From assembly GCA_905178155.1 (NCBI GenBank), contig CAJINV010000008.1:4266793-4330792 (forward strand): a stretch of DNA of 64,000 nucleotides, in the 5' to 3' direction. This stretch comes from Amoebophrya sp. A120. Taxonomy: Eukaryota > Sar > Dinophyceae > Syndiniales > Amoebophryaceae. A program made the translations under genes and the position numbers. The notes beneath the pieces were generated by a model that worked only from the letters and a program-made list of their open reading frames with translations, had not been told where the DNA came from and made no database searches. Positions 12,201-22,656 of the stretch are shown piece after piece (the stretch's first letter is position 1; each line of letters starts with the position of its first letter).

Positions 12201-12812
12201 CTTCCTTATCCTTTGCTCGATTACTCTATTTGGAGGGGCCGCATCCCCTCTTAGTTAGTTTCTCAACCCGATCCAACGGTAGATTATGTGTGTGCCCGGT
12301 ATTGGTGTCTGATCTTGTTTTTCATGCGACGCCAATGCCCCCTTTGTGCCCGGATGGCACGGAGGACACGTTGCATGTTCTGGGACCACGCAAATTCTAG
12401 CCTGCGAGGAGGGGGGAGCTAGCAAAAAAAAAGTTGGCCTACGGATATCATGGGGAACTAAGGCTCAAATCAGCGACACAAATTTTCGAAGTCATACCTT
12501 TTCAATATGGGGAGGGGGGATGTTTCCTTTTGATAGAACTCTGCGGTGGTCTACGACGCACCTGGATCCATTAGCTCCTGGCTCCTCGGCCAGAACGGCA
12601 CGGAAATCACGCCCAGCACCCTACAAGAAGCACTGGAACTACTGGAATCTCCTGGCGCCAGCACCGAAGTATGTGCACGGGAAGTGGCGGAGGATGGAGG
12701 AGTAGATCAGAAGGAAAAAGACCGCTCAGGTCCTCGTCGTGGTGGAAATAGTACTATCAAAGCTTGCTACACACCAACTTTGTTGGTCTACGCGAGCGGT
12801 AGTTCTTTTTAG
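9282..12812 (+). CDS. Gene 3: disordered protein sharing its C-terminal part with gene 5
   Basis: ATG at 9282; exons 9282-9490, 9783-11908 and 12541-12812, about 868 residues. The body is highly charged and Ser/Gln-rich, with a few hydrophobic patches around 10240-10290 and 10975-11160. Residues from about 11198 onward match gene 5 (38161 onward) closely at DNA level, including the position and family of the last introner. The peptide NGTEITPSTLQEAL is encoded twice, near 11153 and near 12595, with almost identical codons. A weak resemblance of the segment before 11200 to the end of a ubiquitin-specific protease fold was considered but is not supported by catalytic residues. Function unknown. 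Confidence 0.65.
9491..9777. mobile_element. Introner, family G-like
   Basis: Left end TATCCTGAGAAAGAAGTG, right end CACTTTTTTCGTTGCATA. No perfect flanking repeat. Removing 292 nt joins the ATG exon in frame to the long exon. Confidence 0.7.
11198..11908 (+). repeat. Segmental duplicate of 38161-38860
   Basis: Coding DNA nearly identical to the gene 5 tail, with small indels and scattered substitutions. The duplication continues into the following family C introner and the first codons of the next exon. Confidence 0.85.
11909..12535. mobile_element. Introner, family C, enlarged by a nested insertion
   Basis: Left end TATCAAAATGAAAAATCCCC, right end CCTTTTGATA. AGAACT is repeated at 11903-11908 and 12535-12540. 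Removing 632 nt gives the frame shift needed to enter the last exon. Orthologous to the element at 38861-39167. Confidence 0.85.
12168..12463. mobile_element. Nested insertion with 10-bp target repeat
   Basis: Absent from the sister introner at 38861. Flanked by CTCAAATCAG at 12158-12167 and 12464-12473. Interior has no ORF; an A run lies near its right side. Could be a SINE-like retroposon; no family recognised. Confidence 0.65.
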
Positions 12813-15800
12813 CTCTGGAGCAGGAGTAGGGAGGCGGTGGTCAGTAGGTTGTCTACAGTGAAGATGTTGTTGGACGATAAAAATTCGGTGCTGTTCTTAA
12901 TAGTTCTTTCCACCTGATGAATGTACTTTACATACTGTCTTATTCGCATAATTTGCAAAAAGTTATGCTTCGCTCGTCGACGGTAGAAATAATGCTCGCT
13001 GCTTACATTGAGCTCGTATTTTGCCTGTACAAAAAAAGACTCGCGATATTTGTATACTCTTCTCGCAGCGAAAAACGCCGGAGGATGATTGTCCCCCTAT
13101 GGACAACATCTCACCTATACATTCCTCGAATGTAGTCTGTAGCCTTAATATTTTTGTGACAAGAGGAAACAAATTTTGGCCTTCCTAAAGTCAAAGAATT
13201 CTTATGACAGGTACAAGAACTACACACAATTATGTTCTTTTGCGCAGCTCCTCAAGTAGTCGGGTGATGAAATGACGTGTCGACTGGCGTCAGGTTTTAT
13301 TCAAATGATTTGAAGCGGTACTGCACTTGTAGTAAAATAATTGAACAATCAGTGGTACGAAAATATATCCGTCAGGCCAGCGCGTCTTTGCGTCTCTTGA
13401 GGTCAGACCTGCCCAATTTGATGTATATTGGCATTTTTCTATCCGGAGAGGAGCTTCATTTCTTCTTCCAAGTAGGCTTCTATGGTCCGCCTATTTAATT
13501 TCCAAAGTTCCTCAGTAGTAAATATCTGCTCGCGATCTCGAAGCGAATGCTATGCGTACGTAGAAACTTACTACGTGGAAAAAAAAAAATTATAAAACTT
13601 CTCACTTTTTTTTTCGGTCTTTAGTCAGCTCAAGTGCGTCCAAAGCAGCAGAAATAAAGTCACTATGTTCTTCCAACAGCGCGGCAATGATGATGTCTCG
13701 TCTTGTCTAGTTTCGACAGTTTTGATAATATACTTAGGATTTTGGTCTTTATTTCCCTCTAGTACGAGGTTCGTATGTACATAATCTTCTTCTTTTATTT
13801 TCGATTTTTTCAATTTTTCAATCAAGCTATTGGTGCTGCTCTTTCACTCATTAGTTGTACAGGCGACAGTAGCGACAGTGGTGTTGAGTCGATTTGTATT
13901 TCGAGTCAATATCTTTCGACTTCTTTAGATTCTTTGATAATATCTCGCCACCCTGGTTGGCAGTATGTATGTATCATTCGATACATGCACCTTGATTTTC
14001 AGGGAAACTTCTACGATTTTTTTTGTTTCTCTTTCCGTTTCGGATTCTGTTTCAGCAGAACAAAGCTTCTTTTTCTTCATTTATTACTAGTACCCCAGAA
14101 ACCGGGAGAACTGCACGAGGACACTAGGCGGACTCATCTGCTGGAAGGGGCTCGCTGTATCTACTTATAATTTTTCACTCCTCTTCATTTTGTGTCTTTC
14201 TTTCGACTCAATTTTCCCGTAGCTCTGTTTTGAGTCCTCACAAGGTCCAAAACTTTGATTGTACTACCTCCTGCCCGGTCTTATTGAAAAGAAATTTCTG
14301 AACCTCGGAAAAAAACGAACCTAAGGAGCAGGTGGAGCTACTTGATTAAAACGAGCGGCTCTGCATAAAAATGAAGCACAGGATTTCGTGTCCTTGAAAT
14401 ATGAAACAAAGGCACAACCAAAAAAATCCCGGTAATGAAGTTCAAACCCTGTTTGATAAGTACTTGTTGTCACTATCACTGACTTGTATCTGTACCGCCT
14501 CAGAATCAACCTTGATTGTTTGAAGACTATATAAAAGTTCTTTGTTGTACTTATGTTGATACAGGCCTCGTCTTCGTACTTCGCTGCCCAACAGTGCTGT
14601 ACAGTCATCTTCGGCGGGACAGCATCCGTTCTGGTTTACTTTTTGGAGGTCGTGTTCTACCCTGATCTGAGCAAATTATTGACCCTTTCCTGGATAAAAA
14701 CGAAGTCAACCCGTGCTCGTCGCGCAGATTTGTAATATCCTCAGGAATCAATTTGTAATGCGAATCCCCATAATTAAGAGGCATTGCCCGTCCTCGTGTT
14801 TTGAAAATTGTAATGCTGTAAACAGGGTAAGCGGATGGCTTTGTGATCTTCCGTGGCTGTTCTTGCTAGCCTGCACTACTCTCGACATGGCAGCTTGTCA
14901 TGCGTGACTCCCGAAACGTGCGGATTTGGGTCGGGGACCTTTTTGCAGCGCAGGATAGTAAACCTCCGACAAAACACCGCTCTTCACCGGATCCGCCGGA
15001 TCTTGAAGTTGCATCCTCTAGGTGAAAAACCAAGATCTTGAAGAATATTTTGATGGCATGGATTTTTTTCCTCCAAGGTGGCAGACAAAGACAAGATCAA
15101 CAGTATGATATTACCTTTGCGTCGATCTGCGTTCCCTAGTGTCGTTCTGTTGCAGAAGTGCGGAGGGATCATCGAATAGCTCTATAATTTCCGCCCCGTT
15201 GTAGACGTTCTACCTCTACTAAAGCAAGAGCCTGCACTTGACACATACCAAACGAAATAGCATTTCCAGTTCTAAGTATTTTCTATTCGATCGTTTCATC
15301 AGCTGGTGGACTGCTAGCTTGCCCAGCTTCACTTAAGGTTGTGTCAGAAGAATCGTTGCCTTGAAAATTATTGTCTGCCCGAATTATTTGCCCGAAAAAC
15401 TGCAAAAATCGTTTCGTTGTGAGAATTCGACCTCGATATTAGGACGAACTTTCTTGAGTGGAAAAACAGAAGTAGAGAAAAGTTGACACAAATCGCGCTC
15501 GCTCGAGACGACCTAGATATGTCGTCGTCGCTTGCAAATATCATCGTCGTGTTGTACAAAAATGATATACGAATTCGATTTCCGTCTATCAATTGTCGAA
15601 GCAAACGTTCGTGTACAGAAAAATCGAAAAATCGGGCCGAATTAATTTTCACGCATTGCCTTCGTCGTAGTAGGAGCACTAAAAGACCTACGCTTCGTTT
15701 CAGTGATATATCATGATGATGATACACCCTTGCCACCCCTTCTTCCTCCCACGTGACGTTGTTTTCGAATGGAAAAATTAGGAGAAGGGAACAAAATCTA

Positions 15801-16131
15801 TTTCACGACATTACATGATACTCACTTATGTGCATGTTGTGAAATGAAAGAGACCTTTCTTGTAAACGATGCGAAAACCTTCGCGAATTTTACGCTTCAA
15901 CCAAAACTTGATTTACCGAATGTAACACCCTCGTCCACCACAACAAGCTAGTCGTGTGCTGGATCATCATGAAATGATAAATGCGGCCAATCAATAGTAC
16001 TTTCGAGACCCACCTGCCCGGATGACGACGTTGACCGAGAAGATAGTAGACGAGATTGGTCGTTGCGCCGCCACCTTGTAGTGGCAACAACATTCCCACC
16101 TCCAGACGAGAGGTCCATTGGCAAGAATCCA
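12813..16131. other. AT-rich stretch without recognised genes
   Basis: About 3.3 kb, richer in A and T than its neighbours. Only short open frames with no recognisable protein. No complete introner was found, which fits introners being retained mainly in transcribed genes. Confidence 0.5.
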
Positions 16132-17790
16132 ATGCGGTCGGAAAAAATGCCAGAGCCACCAGGAAGCCCTGTTCCGAAAGCAGGAACGGATCGCGCTGCT
16201 TCGAGTTGTTGTAAAGCGAAAAGTCGGGCTCCGAGCCCGAATGTTGCGGAACAATACCAAAAAGCGGCGAGGCTCTTGATGAAAAAGAAGAGAGACTACA
16301 AGTCTACCTCATCATGTTCCTGTCAAGCGCGCGCGGGAATTTCGTCGTGTCTGCGACGACTGGAAACGGCGAGGTTGAGTATCGGTCTTTCGCGCAGCAC
16401 CCGTGATCATGTCCTACAAATAGCGATGGTCGCAGGAGACACAGCAAGAAAAGCGGTTGCTTTCCATCAACCCGATTGGTGGACAAGATGGAGTTCTCAA
16501 CGACCGTGTGGTGCTGCGCGACCTCTTTTACGTAAAAATACCGGGGAAAGCGATGAAAGTGCGGTGGATCTTAAGCAGAACGCCACGACGCACGGGTCGT
16601 GCCGCGGCGCTGGGAAAAATAGGAGCACCAGACTCTGTGTGTTCATTGGTGAAGTCGTGCTGTGCATCAGTTCGCTCGTGCTCGAAACCATAGTACTTGT
16701 ACAAGGACCAGGGACAGAACTCCTCTCGACCACCATGAATCACAGCAGCCGTTGGTGGAAGAAAACGACGGCAGTTGTGGCAAAGTTGCGACGCGGCCGA
16801 AAACCGCCGGCCACGGGGCCGTGGAGCCACTTCGTCGCGGCGTTGCGCAGCCGCCTGGTGTTTCTGCTGGTCTTGCTTCTTTTGCCGACGCCGCTAGTCC
16901 TGGTGTTTTTCGACACCACACAATTCGCCTTCTTCGAGAAGCAGGAACAGCAGATGTTGCAAGACTTCCACATGCGCGAGCAGCACTGGCGGGAGCAGTT
17001 TTTGGACCTCCGGGTGGACGAGGAGGAGGCTAGTACACGAAGAGCACATTTTGTTCAACATCATGAAGATAATTCAAATTCCAGCCCGGATGTTCCGTCC
17101 TCCCAGTTGTTCTCTAGAACTTGGCGGCACAGTCTGGCACAAGGAGCGCGACAGTCTGCAGCTTCCGCTTTATTTGCGAATAAACCTTGTACGACTAGAA
17201 GAATCCAAGGCGAGGAGGACGGTCGTTCTTGTATTTTCGACGTGCCGCTCAAGGAGGAGATCGTGGACCTGATGCAGCAGCGTGATCTCATTTACCCACA
17301 GCACATTGAACTACTACCACTTAGGGCTCTCGCCCAGCCACGGGAGCCGAAGCACCCGCGCAGCTTCGGAGAGGGAATTCTTTATCTAAGTCAGAAACTA
17401 GCTGTACTACCTGCTGCAGCAGCAGTAGAAACTGCTTCATCTACAAGTACAGCCACGAAGATGATGAACAAGAGCCACCTGATCTACGACCCGCGCGGGA
17501 GGGGAAGGGCGAGGAGTACAATTGCTGCATTGATGAAAGGCAGTACTATACCAGCCAATGATCTTCTCCGCCAGGTCCTCGTGAAGATGTCGCAGCTGGA
17601 CAAAAATTCTTCGTTCCGTACGACAAGTTCTTCTACTTCCGGAGCTCGACATCCTGCTGCGACATCAAAAAAGTGGTCGTGGTCGTGGTCCTCTCCTTAT
17701 TTACTCCGGTTGTTCCGTCGCGGCCGGCCGCGGAAGTTGCTGCTTATTTCCAACGCGCAGGAACTACCGAAAGTTCGACTGCTCGTTTCG
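16132..17790 (+). CDS. Gene 4: membrane-protein 5' part, interrupted by a LINE
   Basis: ATG at 16132 is the first ATG in the frame; the open frame begins further upstream at a TTG. About 550 residues: a basic, Ser/Arg-rich N-terminus; a hydrophobic stretch near 16640-16700; a strong Leu/Val-rich membrane segment near 16850-16930; a Glu/Gln-rich segment that could form a coiled coil; then a mixed luminal-type region. The layout suggests a type II or two-pass membrane protein. Around 17780-17830 base composition shifts to A/T-rich and the frame runs without a stop into reverse transcriptase. The original 3' end of the gene was not found downstream. No family recognised. Confidence 0.5.
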
Positions 17791-20700
17791 CAGGATCCGA
17801 AAGTTTGTAGAAAACAAATAGTAAAACTATTTGAAAACTTGTATAAAAATCGACCAACAGAGGTCTACCAGCAGAATAAAATATCGATGCCGGACAACAA
17901 AGAAAAACTGGAAGAGATTCGCAAAAATGCCCACAGGAGTGCTATGCATAGAGTAGCTTCTGGCTTTTATAGAGAATTGACTTTTCAGGAATTCAAAAGC
18001 GCTATTACTAGGCTTGAGAAAGAAAAATCGCCAGGATATGACAATACTCCGCACGAGATAATAAAAGGCCTGCGAGGCAAAGGGCAAGAACTACTGTACA
18101 GACTTTTTTATGTTATTTTAAAGCATGACAGCTTTCCCAAAATAGGGAATCTTGCACAACTGGCACCGGTGCAAAAGACAAAAGACCTTCCATTTTGTGA
18201 GATGCATTACCGTCCGGTATCGCTGCTGAGTGTATACAGCAAATTGTTTGAAGCCATAGTCGACACGAGAATGAATCAATGGCTCGAAGGATACGAATGG
18301 CTCGGCGGGAAGATCACGCACAAAACGGAGCCAGTGCTGCCAAGAAACAGCATCGCCTACAGGCAGGGATACTCGAAGGAGGACTCATGCGTAAGACTGT
18401 GCGACTTTTTATATGCAAAGATGGAGCAAAATTTAAATGATCCAAAATACGTGCTGCTGAACGATAACATAGCAGGTTTTGATGTAGTGGAGCATGAGAC
18501 ATTAATAAACACAGCGAAAATGGAAAACATGCCTGATGATTTACTGGGGGTGATTATTAGCTGGCTTAGTGGAAGGACGGTGAAGATAAGGGAAGGGTCT
18601 AGGGTCTGGGTGCTACGGCCGGGCATGCCCCAAGGGTCTCCGCTTTCAGGTGGGGTGTTTAACCTGCACCACATCCCGCTAATAAGGTACTTGATGGAGT
18701 TAAACCCCAACGGCATAGTAACGCAGTATTCCGACGATAATACGCAAACAGGCTTCTTGAGCATGCTGAGCAAAATGAAAAGCTCGCTGATCGATTTTGG
18801 TCGCAAGTTTTTTATTTTCTTTGAGAAGGACAAGAGCGAGACCATCTTCTACAGCCAGAACTACAAAGATGATCCGCAAGAAGCGGGAAGATCTCTAGGC
18901 TTCTTGTTCGATGGCACGTGGACGCACAACGCTATGTCGGACAAGATCTTGAAAGACATGACAAGGGAAGCTAACGTCTGCCTAGGGTTGAAAACGCTGA
19001 GAACTACCAAGAAGGTAGACGTGTTCGAAAGTCTTTGCTATTCTGCCCTCTCTAGCACGGGGTCGCCTCAGTATCCCTACTTCTCCTCTGCTGCAAAGTT
19101 GAAAATTGAAAATACAGTTTCCAATAAATTAAAAGTTTTGCTAGGTCTGCCCAAACGGGCTCCCTCTACCGCTTTATACGAAAGCACGGGGTTAGTTAGG
19201 CCTCACATAATGTTTTTGCGCGAGTGCTTAATGTGTTTTTACAAAGGCCTCGCGAAAAACTTATGGGAAGAAAGCGGCGAGGAACTGACACAAGCTGAGT
19301 ACGGAATAATAAATAACAACATGGTGAACCCGATAGCAGGAGAACCAATAAGAGAAAAGTGGACTTCTATAATGAGAACAATCAGCATGGAAAGACTAAA
19401 GGATATTCATGAAGCACTTGTTGCAGCACCGCTAAAAATCATCCGCCGCTGCTGGCGGGGAGTCAGAATGTCGGTGCACACTATGGATGATGTAGGACGA
19501 CAGTGGGGCTACGACAGCCTCACAGCAATCAGCAGCGAGGACGAGATCAATCGCACGAGGAAAAGAATATCTTGGAGACAAGACCGAGAAATACGACGAA
19601 AGTTGCAGGATGCAGGACATCTGGTAATTGCCACCGACGGCAGTGCCTCCGCGGGGGAAGGGCACTATGGCGGCTGTGGAGGAGCGACATGGTGGGCGAG
19701 CGATCTCAACTGCGATCATGTGATCAATGAAGATTTCGCGGATTGGTACCCAGTGGAGCCGATCTGCACTTCGACTGCCATCGTGGAAACGCCAATAAAA
19801 GACGCGCAAGTAGATTCTTTTGATGCTGAGACATATGCGTTAGTGCACCAAACGAAAAAGACGACGGAGCACCTCAGGATCAACAACCTGTCGCATCTGA
19901 TAACGAAGGTCAGCTTTTATCTGGACCCAAACAGTGTGCTCGAAGGATTAGCAAATATGCATGAAAAATCGAACATCATGTTCTTTCACATTATGCACGC
20001 CCTGGAAGAATTACGCGACCAGTGCATGAAATTCCGATGCAAGTACAAGCATGAAGATCCCATGATGCCTGCAATAGCACCTGAAAACGAGATTGAGTTT
20101 GTATTTATTTGGAATGCAGGACATAGCGGTCTATTTTTCAATGATTTGGTTGACAGCATAGCAGGACAGGCACTTGACAGACACGAAAGAGCACTGGAAA
20201 AAGGGGTGACCACGCAAGTATATAAGAAAGAAATTACAGCATCAATACTACGTAGAATACTTACGCGTCGCATAAGATACTGGATCGGAGTAGCTGAATT
20301 CAAGCCAACCAGCGCACCGCAGCTGGTGGAGCGGGCAAGGGAATTTGGGCCATTCAGACCAAAAGCAGGCACCTTCCCAACAAGATACCTAGAACAGCTC
20401 TACTTTTATCTTTTTTCAGGAGTAGTGCCAAGTGGCATTCTGGGAGCAGGAATGGCAACGCATGAAGATGATGATGATGACCCTGACAAGAAAAAATACT
20501 TTCAAAAATGCATGCTATGTGAAGAAGTAACAGAGGGGCATGCGTCCCATTTGGTTATGGACTGTCGTTGTCCAGCAGCTTTAACAGCTAGACATTTAAT
20601 TTTAGGGGCTGCGACGATTCCGTTGACAATGGAAAACGAAAAAGAAATATTTGCGCAACCGCAAAAAGTATTCCGATTTTTACATGAAACAAACAAGGGG

Positions 20701-22563
20701 AAAAAGTTCCTGAAAAATTTTGCATGCGAGCAGATCAAAAAAAACCTGCACTGCATACGGCCCAGGATGAAGGCGGACACGAAAACAAAAAAACAGGAGG
20801 AGAACACATATGAAAAACTAGGGTGGCAGTATAAGAGTATAGAAAAAGAACTTCTGTTAGACCATGAAGAAGATGAGTAAGTAGTAAGTACATAAATTTT
20901 TTGTTTAAGAACTGCAGCTGCGTATTTCTCACATATGTTGACTCAATATGCTTTATCTCGTTCCATGGTGAAGTACTTTGATTTGCCAGACTACTGTGCA
21001 AAGCTAAACAAAATAATTTTTCAACTTCAAAAAACAAAATAAAATATATCCCTGAGCCAGACTCCGTGCTTCGCTGCAGTCATGCGTTTTAGTGCGCTTG
21101 ACCGGAATTTTCGAGCAAGGCCGGGCAGAACGCAAGATCAAATGGATGGACCGAGACATCCAGGCAAAGCTTGCACGGACACAAGCAAAATGCCAAGAAG
21201 ATACGCAAGTACCGATGGTACGCGAGAGGAACCGGGCAAGACAGTAGAGCCATGGCACAAGAAGACGGAGAACTGGCGCAGGAAGGCAGCTGCAGAAAAA
21301 AAGCAGGGACAAATACCACAAAAGCTACACTTCCTCTTAGCATTAGACATGCGAACAGGATGAGTCCATAGTGGAAGATAGCATGAGTGTCTGGATTTTT
21401 CCTTATCCTTCTGTATAAGATCTGAGCTACGGGCTATTGTGTAGGGGTATTTTAGTATTTACAGATTATATGATGAATAGAGCCGGGATGTGGCCGATTT
21501 CTTGCCATGACAAAACGCGAGCTATTCGTAAGGTGCTAGATGATGAATTTTTTTTTATAAAATGAATAAAAGGGACATACACGCATGGAGAACGCAAAAG
21601 CATATAAACAAGACATGAAAAATAGAAGCTCTGCTGCGCAAGCTTCTAAAAAGCAAACTGGAAGTGGGAGCTTTTCCTTGCCATAGGACACAAAAGGACC
21701 CCAACGATCGCGAAAGGCTCTTACTTTTCCAGATCGGAGATCCGGAAGCACCGATATGCTCACAGGAAGTATGACCTTTTGAAACTAGAAAATATAAAGG
21801 AAAACAAGATCAGCAGAAGTTTTGTGAAACGCGAAAAACTAGCTAAGTCAGATCCTGTCTAATTATCGTTCACCAACAACAAGATACTGAGTCTACAAGT
21901 AAGATCAGGACAGTTTTTAAGTCCACCAGTTTTAAGCATGACCTCGCTATGCGAGAAAGAAGAGCCCTTTTTTTTTCGGGTGATCTTCATTTCTATTCCG
22001 GCTTAACACGAAAGCACAGATCACAAAGCCATGCGCCGTATCCTGGATGTGGTTGTGCAGATTGCAGTTCTGTATAACCGAACAGGACGGAATGGTATTT
22101 CAGTTTCTCTCTTTCAAAACATCGAATGAAGAAGTGTGAACAGTCAAGGCTAAAAAGTGGAAAAGGTAGAGCGACATTGCCGAAGATTTTTCAGTCAGCA
22201 CCTACGGTCTTAACGATCTGACTGTTGGCGCTGTATTGCCTTCACCAAACCCCGATTACAGTGGGGGGAGGAGTCGGCAGGCAGTGTCATGGCGGGCGTC
22301 CGTTCCACCGCAGACGTGAATGCGAGGGGCCGCGTAAAAGAGGAATTACGCATTTGAATAAGGACCTGGGAGTTGTTTCTCCAACTGCCAAGAGCAACCC
22401 AGCGAGTTCAAATCCAGCGGGCGCATGCTAAACGAAAGCAAGAGGAAGAACGAAGTACTGAGGACGACAGGAACAGCAGCAGCCAAAGCCATCCTTCTAT
22501 GTCGTTTTTGGAACTTTTATAGCCCTTTTGTCAGTAATTTGTATAAAAAAAAAAAAAAAAAAA
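17790..22563 (+). mobile_element. 5'-truncated non-LTR retrotransposon (LINE) with RNase H
   Basis: Contains RT and RNase H but no upstream endonuclease, so it is 5'-truncated. The coding part ends at 20880. Non-coding sequence follows to an 18-nt A run at 22546-22563, which I take as the tail; an A-rich stretch at 21030-21050 is an alternative end. No convincing target-site duplication. Same strand as gene 4. Confidence 0.7.
17800..20880 (+). CDS. LINE reverse transcriptase-RNase H polyprotein fragment
   Basis: About 1,025 codons to the TAA at 20880. Seen in order: an RT entry block ending KSPGYDNTPHE near 18030; RPVSLLSVYSK near 18210; motif A DNIAGFD near 18465; motif B GMPQGSPLSG near 18625; motif C YSDD near 18727, where most LINEs have YADD or FADD. 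RNase H follows: TDGS near 19635, DAE near 19825, LDP near 19923 and GHSG near 20120, the four-part acidic/His layout of the fold. A late CX2C...H...C knuckle lies at about 20510-20565. Known biology: this protein copies element RNA into DNA at a nick. It could still be active as enzyme if translated, but without endonuclease it could not mobilise itself. In frame with gene 4 codons upstream. Confidence 0.85.
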   Translation, partial: KVCRKQIVKLFENLYKNRPTEVYQQNKISMPDNKEKLEEIRKNAHRSAMHRVASGFYRELTFQEFKSAITRLEKEKSPGYDNTPHEIIKGLRGKGQELLYRLFYVILKHDSFPKIGNLAQLAPVQKTKDLPFCEMHYRPVSLLSVYSKLFEAIVDTRMNQWLEGYEWLGGKITHKTEPVLPRNSIAYRQGYSKEDSCVRLCDFLYAKMEQNLNDPKYVLLNDNIAGFDVVEHETLINTAKMENMPDDLLGVIISWLSGRTVKIREGSRVWVLRPGMPQGSPLSGGVFNLHHIPLIRYLMELNPNGIVTQYSDDNTQTGFLSMLSKMKSSLIDFGRKFFIFFEKDKSETIFYSQNYKDDPQEAGRSLGFLFDGTWTHNAMSDKILKDMTREANVCLGLKTLRTTKKVDVFESLCYSALSSTGSPQYPYFSSAAKLKIENTVSNKLKVLLGLPKRAPSTALYESTGLVRPHIMFLRECLMCFYKGLAKNLWEESGEELTQAEYGIINNNMVNPIAGEPIREKWTSIMRTISMERLKDIHEALVAAPLKIIRRCWRGVRMSVHTMDDVGRQWGYDSLTAISSEDEINRTRKRISWRQDREIRRKLQDAGHLVIATDGSASAGEGHYGGCGGATWWASDLNCDHVINEDFADWYPVEPICTSTAIVETPIKDAQVDSFDAETYALVHQTKKTTEHLRINNLSHLITKVSFYLDPNSVLEGLANMHEKSNIMFFHIMHALEELRDQCMKFRCKYKHEDPMMPAIAPENEIEFVFIWNAGHSGLFFNDLVDSIAGQALDRHERALEKGVTTQVYKKEITASILRRILTRRIRYWIGVAEFKPTSAPQLVERAREFGPFRPKAGTFPTRYLEQLYFYLFSGVVPSGILGAGMATHEDDDDDPDKKKYFQKCMLCEEVTEGHASHLVMDCRCPAALTARHLILGAATIPLTMENEKEIFAQPQKVFRFLHETNKGKKFLKNFACEQIKKNLHCIRPRMKADTKTKKQEENTYEKLGWQYKSIEKELLLDHEEDE

Positions 22564-22656
22564 GTTGATAATTTCCTCGTGATCCACCTATCCCTATTGG
22601 GCGGACAGAACGGTGGGAAGAAGAAACTTTTGGTGGTCGACGCAGTTGGCAGAATC
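20881..22656. other. LINE 3' region and gap before gene 5
   Basis: Probable LINE 3' UTR up to 22563. A Lys/Arg-rich open frame at about 21082-21363 may be a relic of another domain. A nested hairpin near 22366-22400 was noted. The last 90 nt before 22657 may be the gene 5 leader. Confidence 0.4.

Noticed and set aside
22366-22424. tRNA-like or SINE B-box signal (GAGTTCAAATCC)
   Set aside because: The T-stem does not pair and no cloverleaf forms; only a local nested hairpin is present.
17736-22580. Target duplication of the LINE (AAGTTG...ATTTCC near 17743 and after the A run)
   Set aside because: The match is short, gapped and not at the apparent 5' junction; could be chance.
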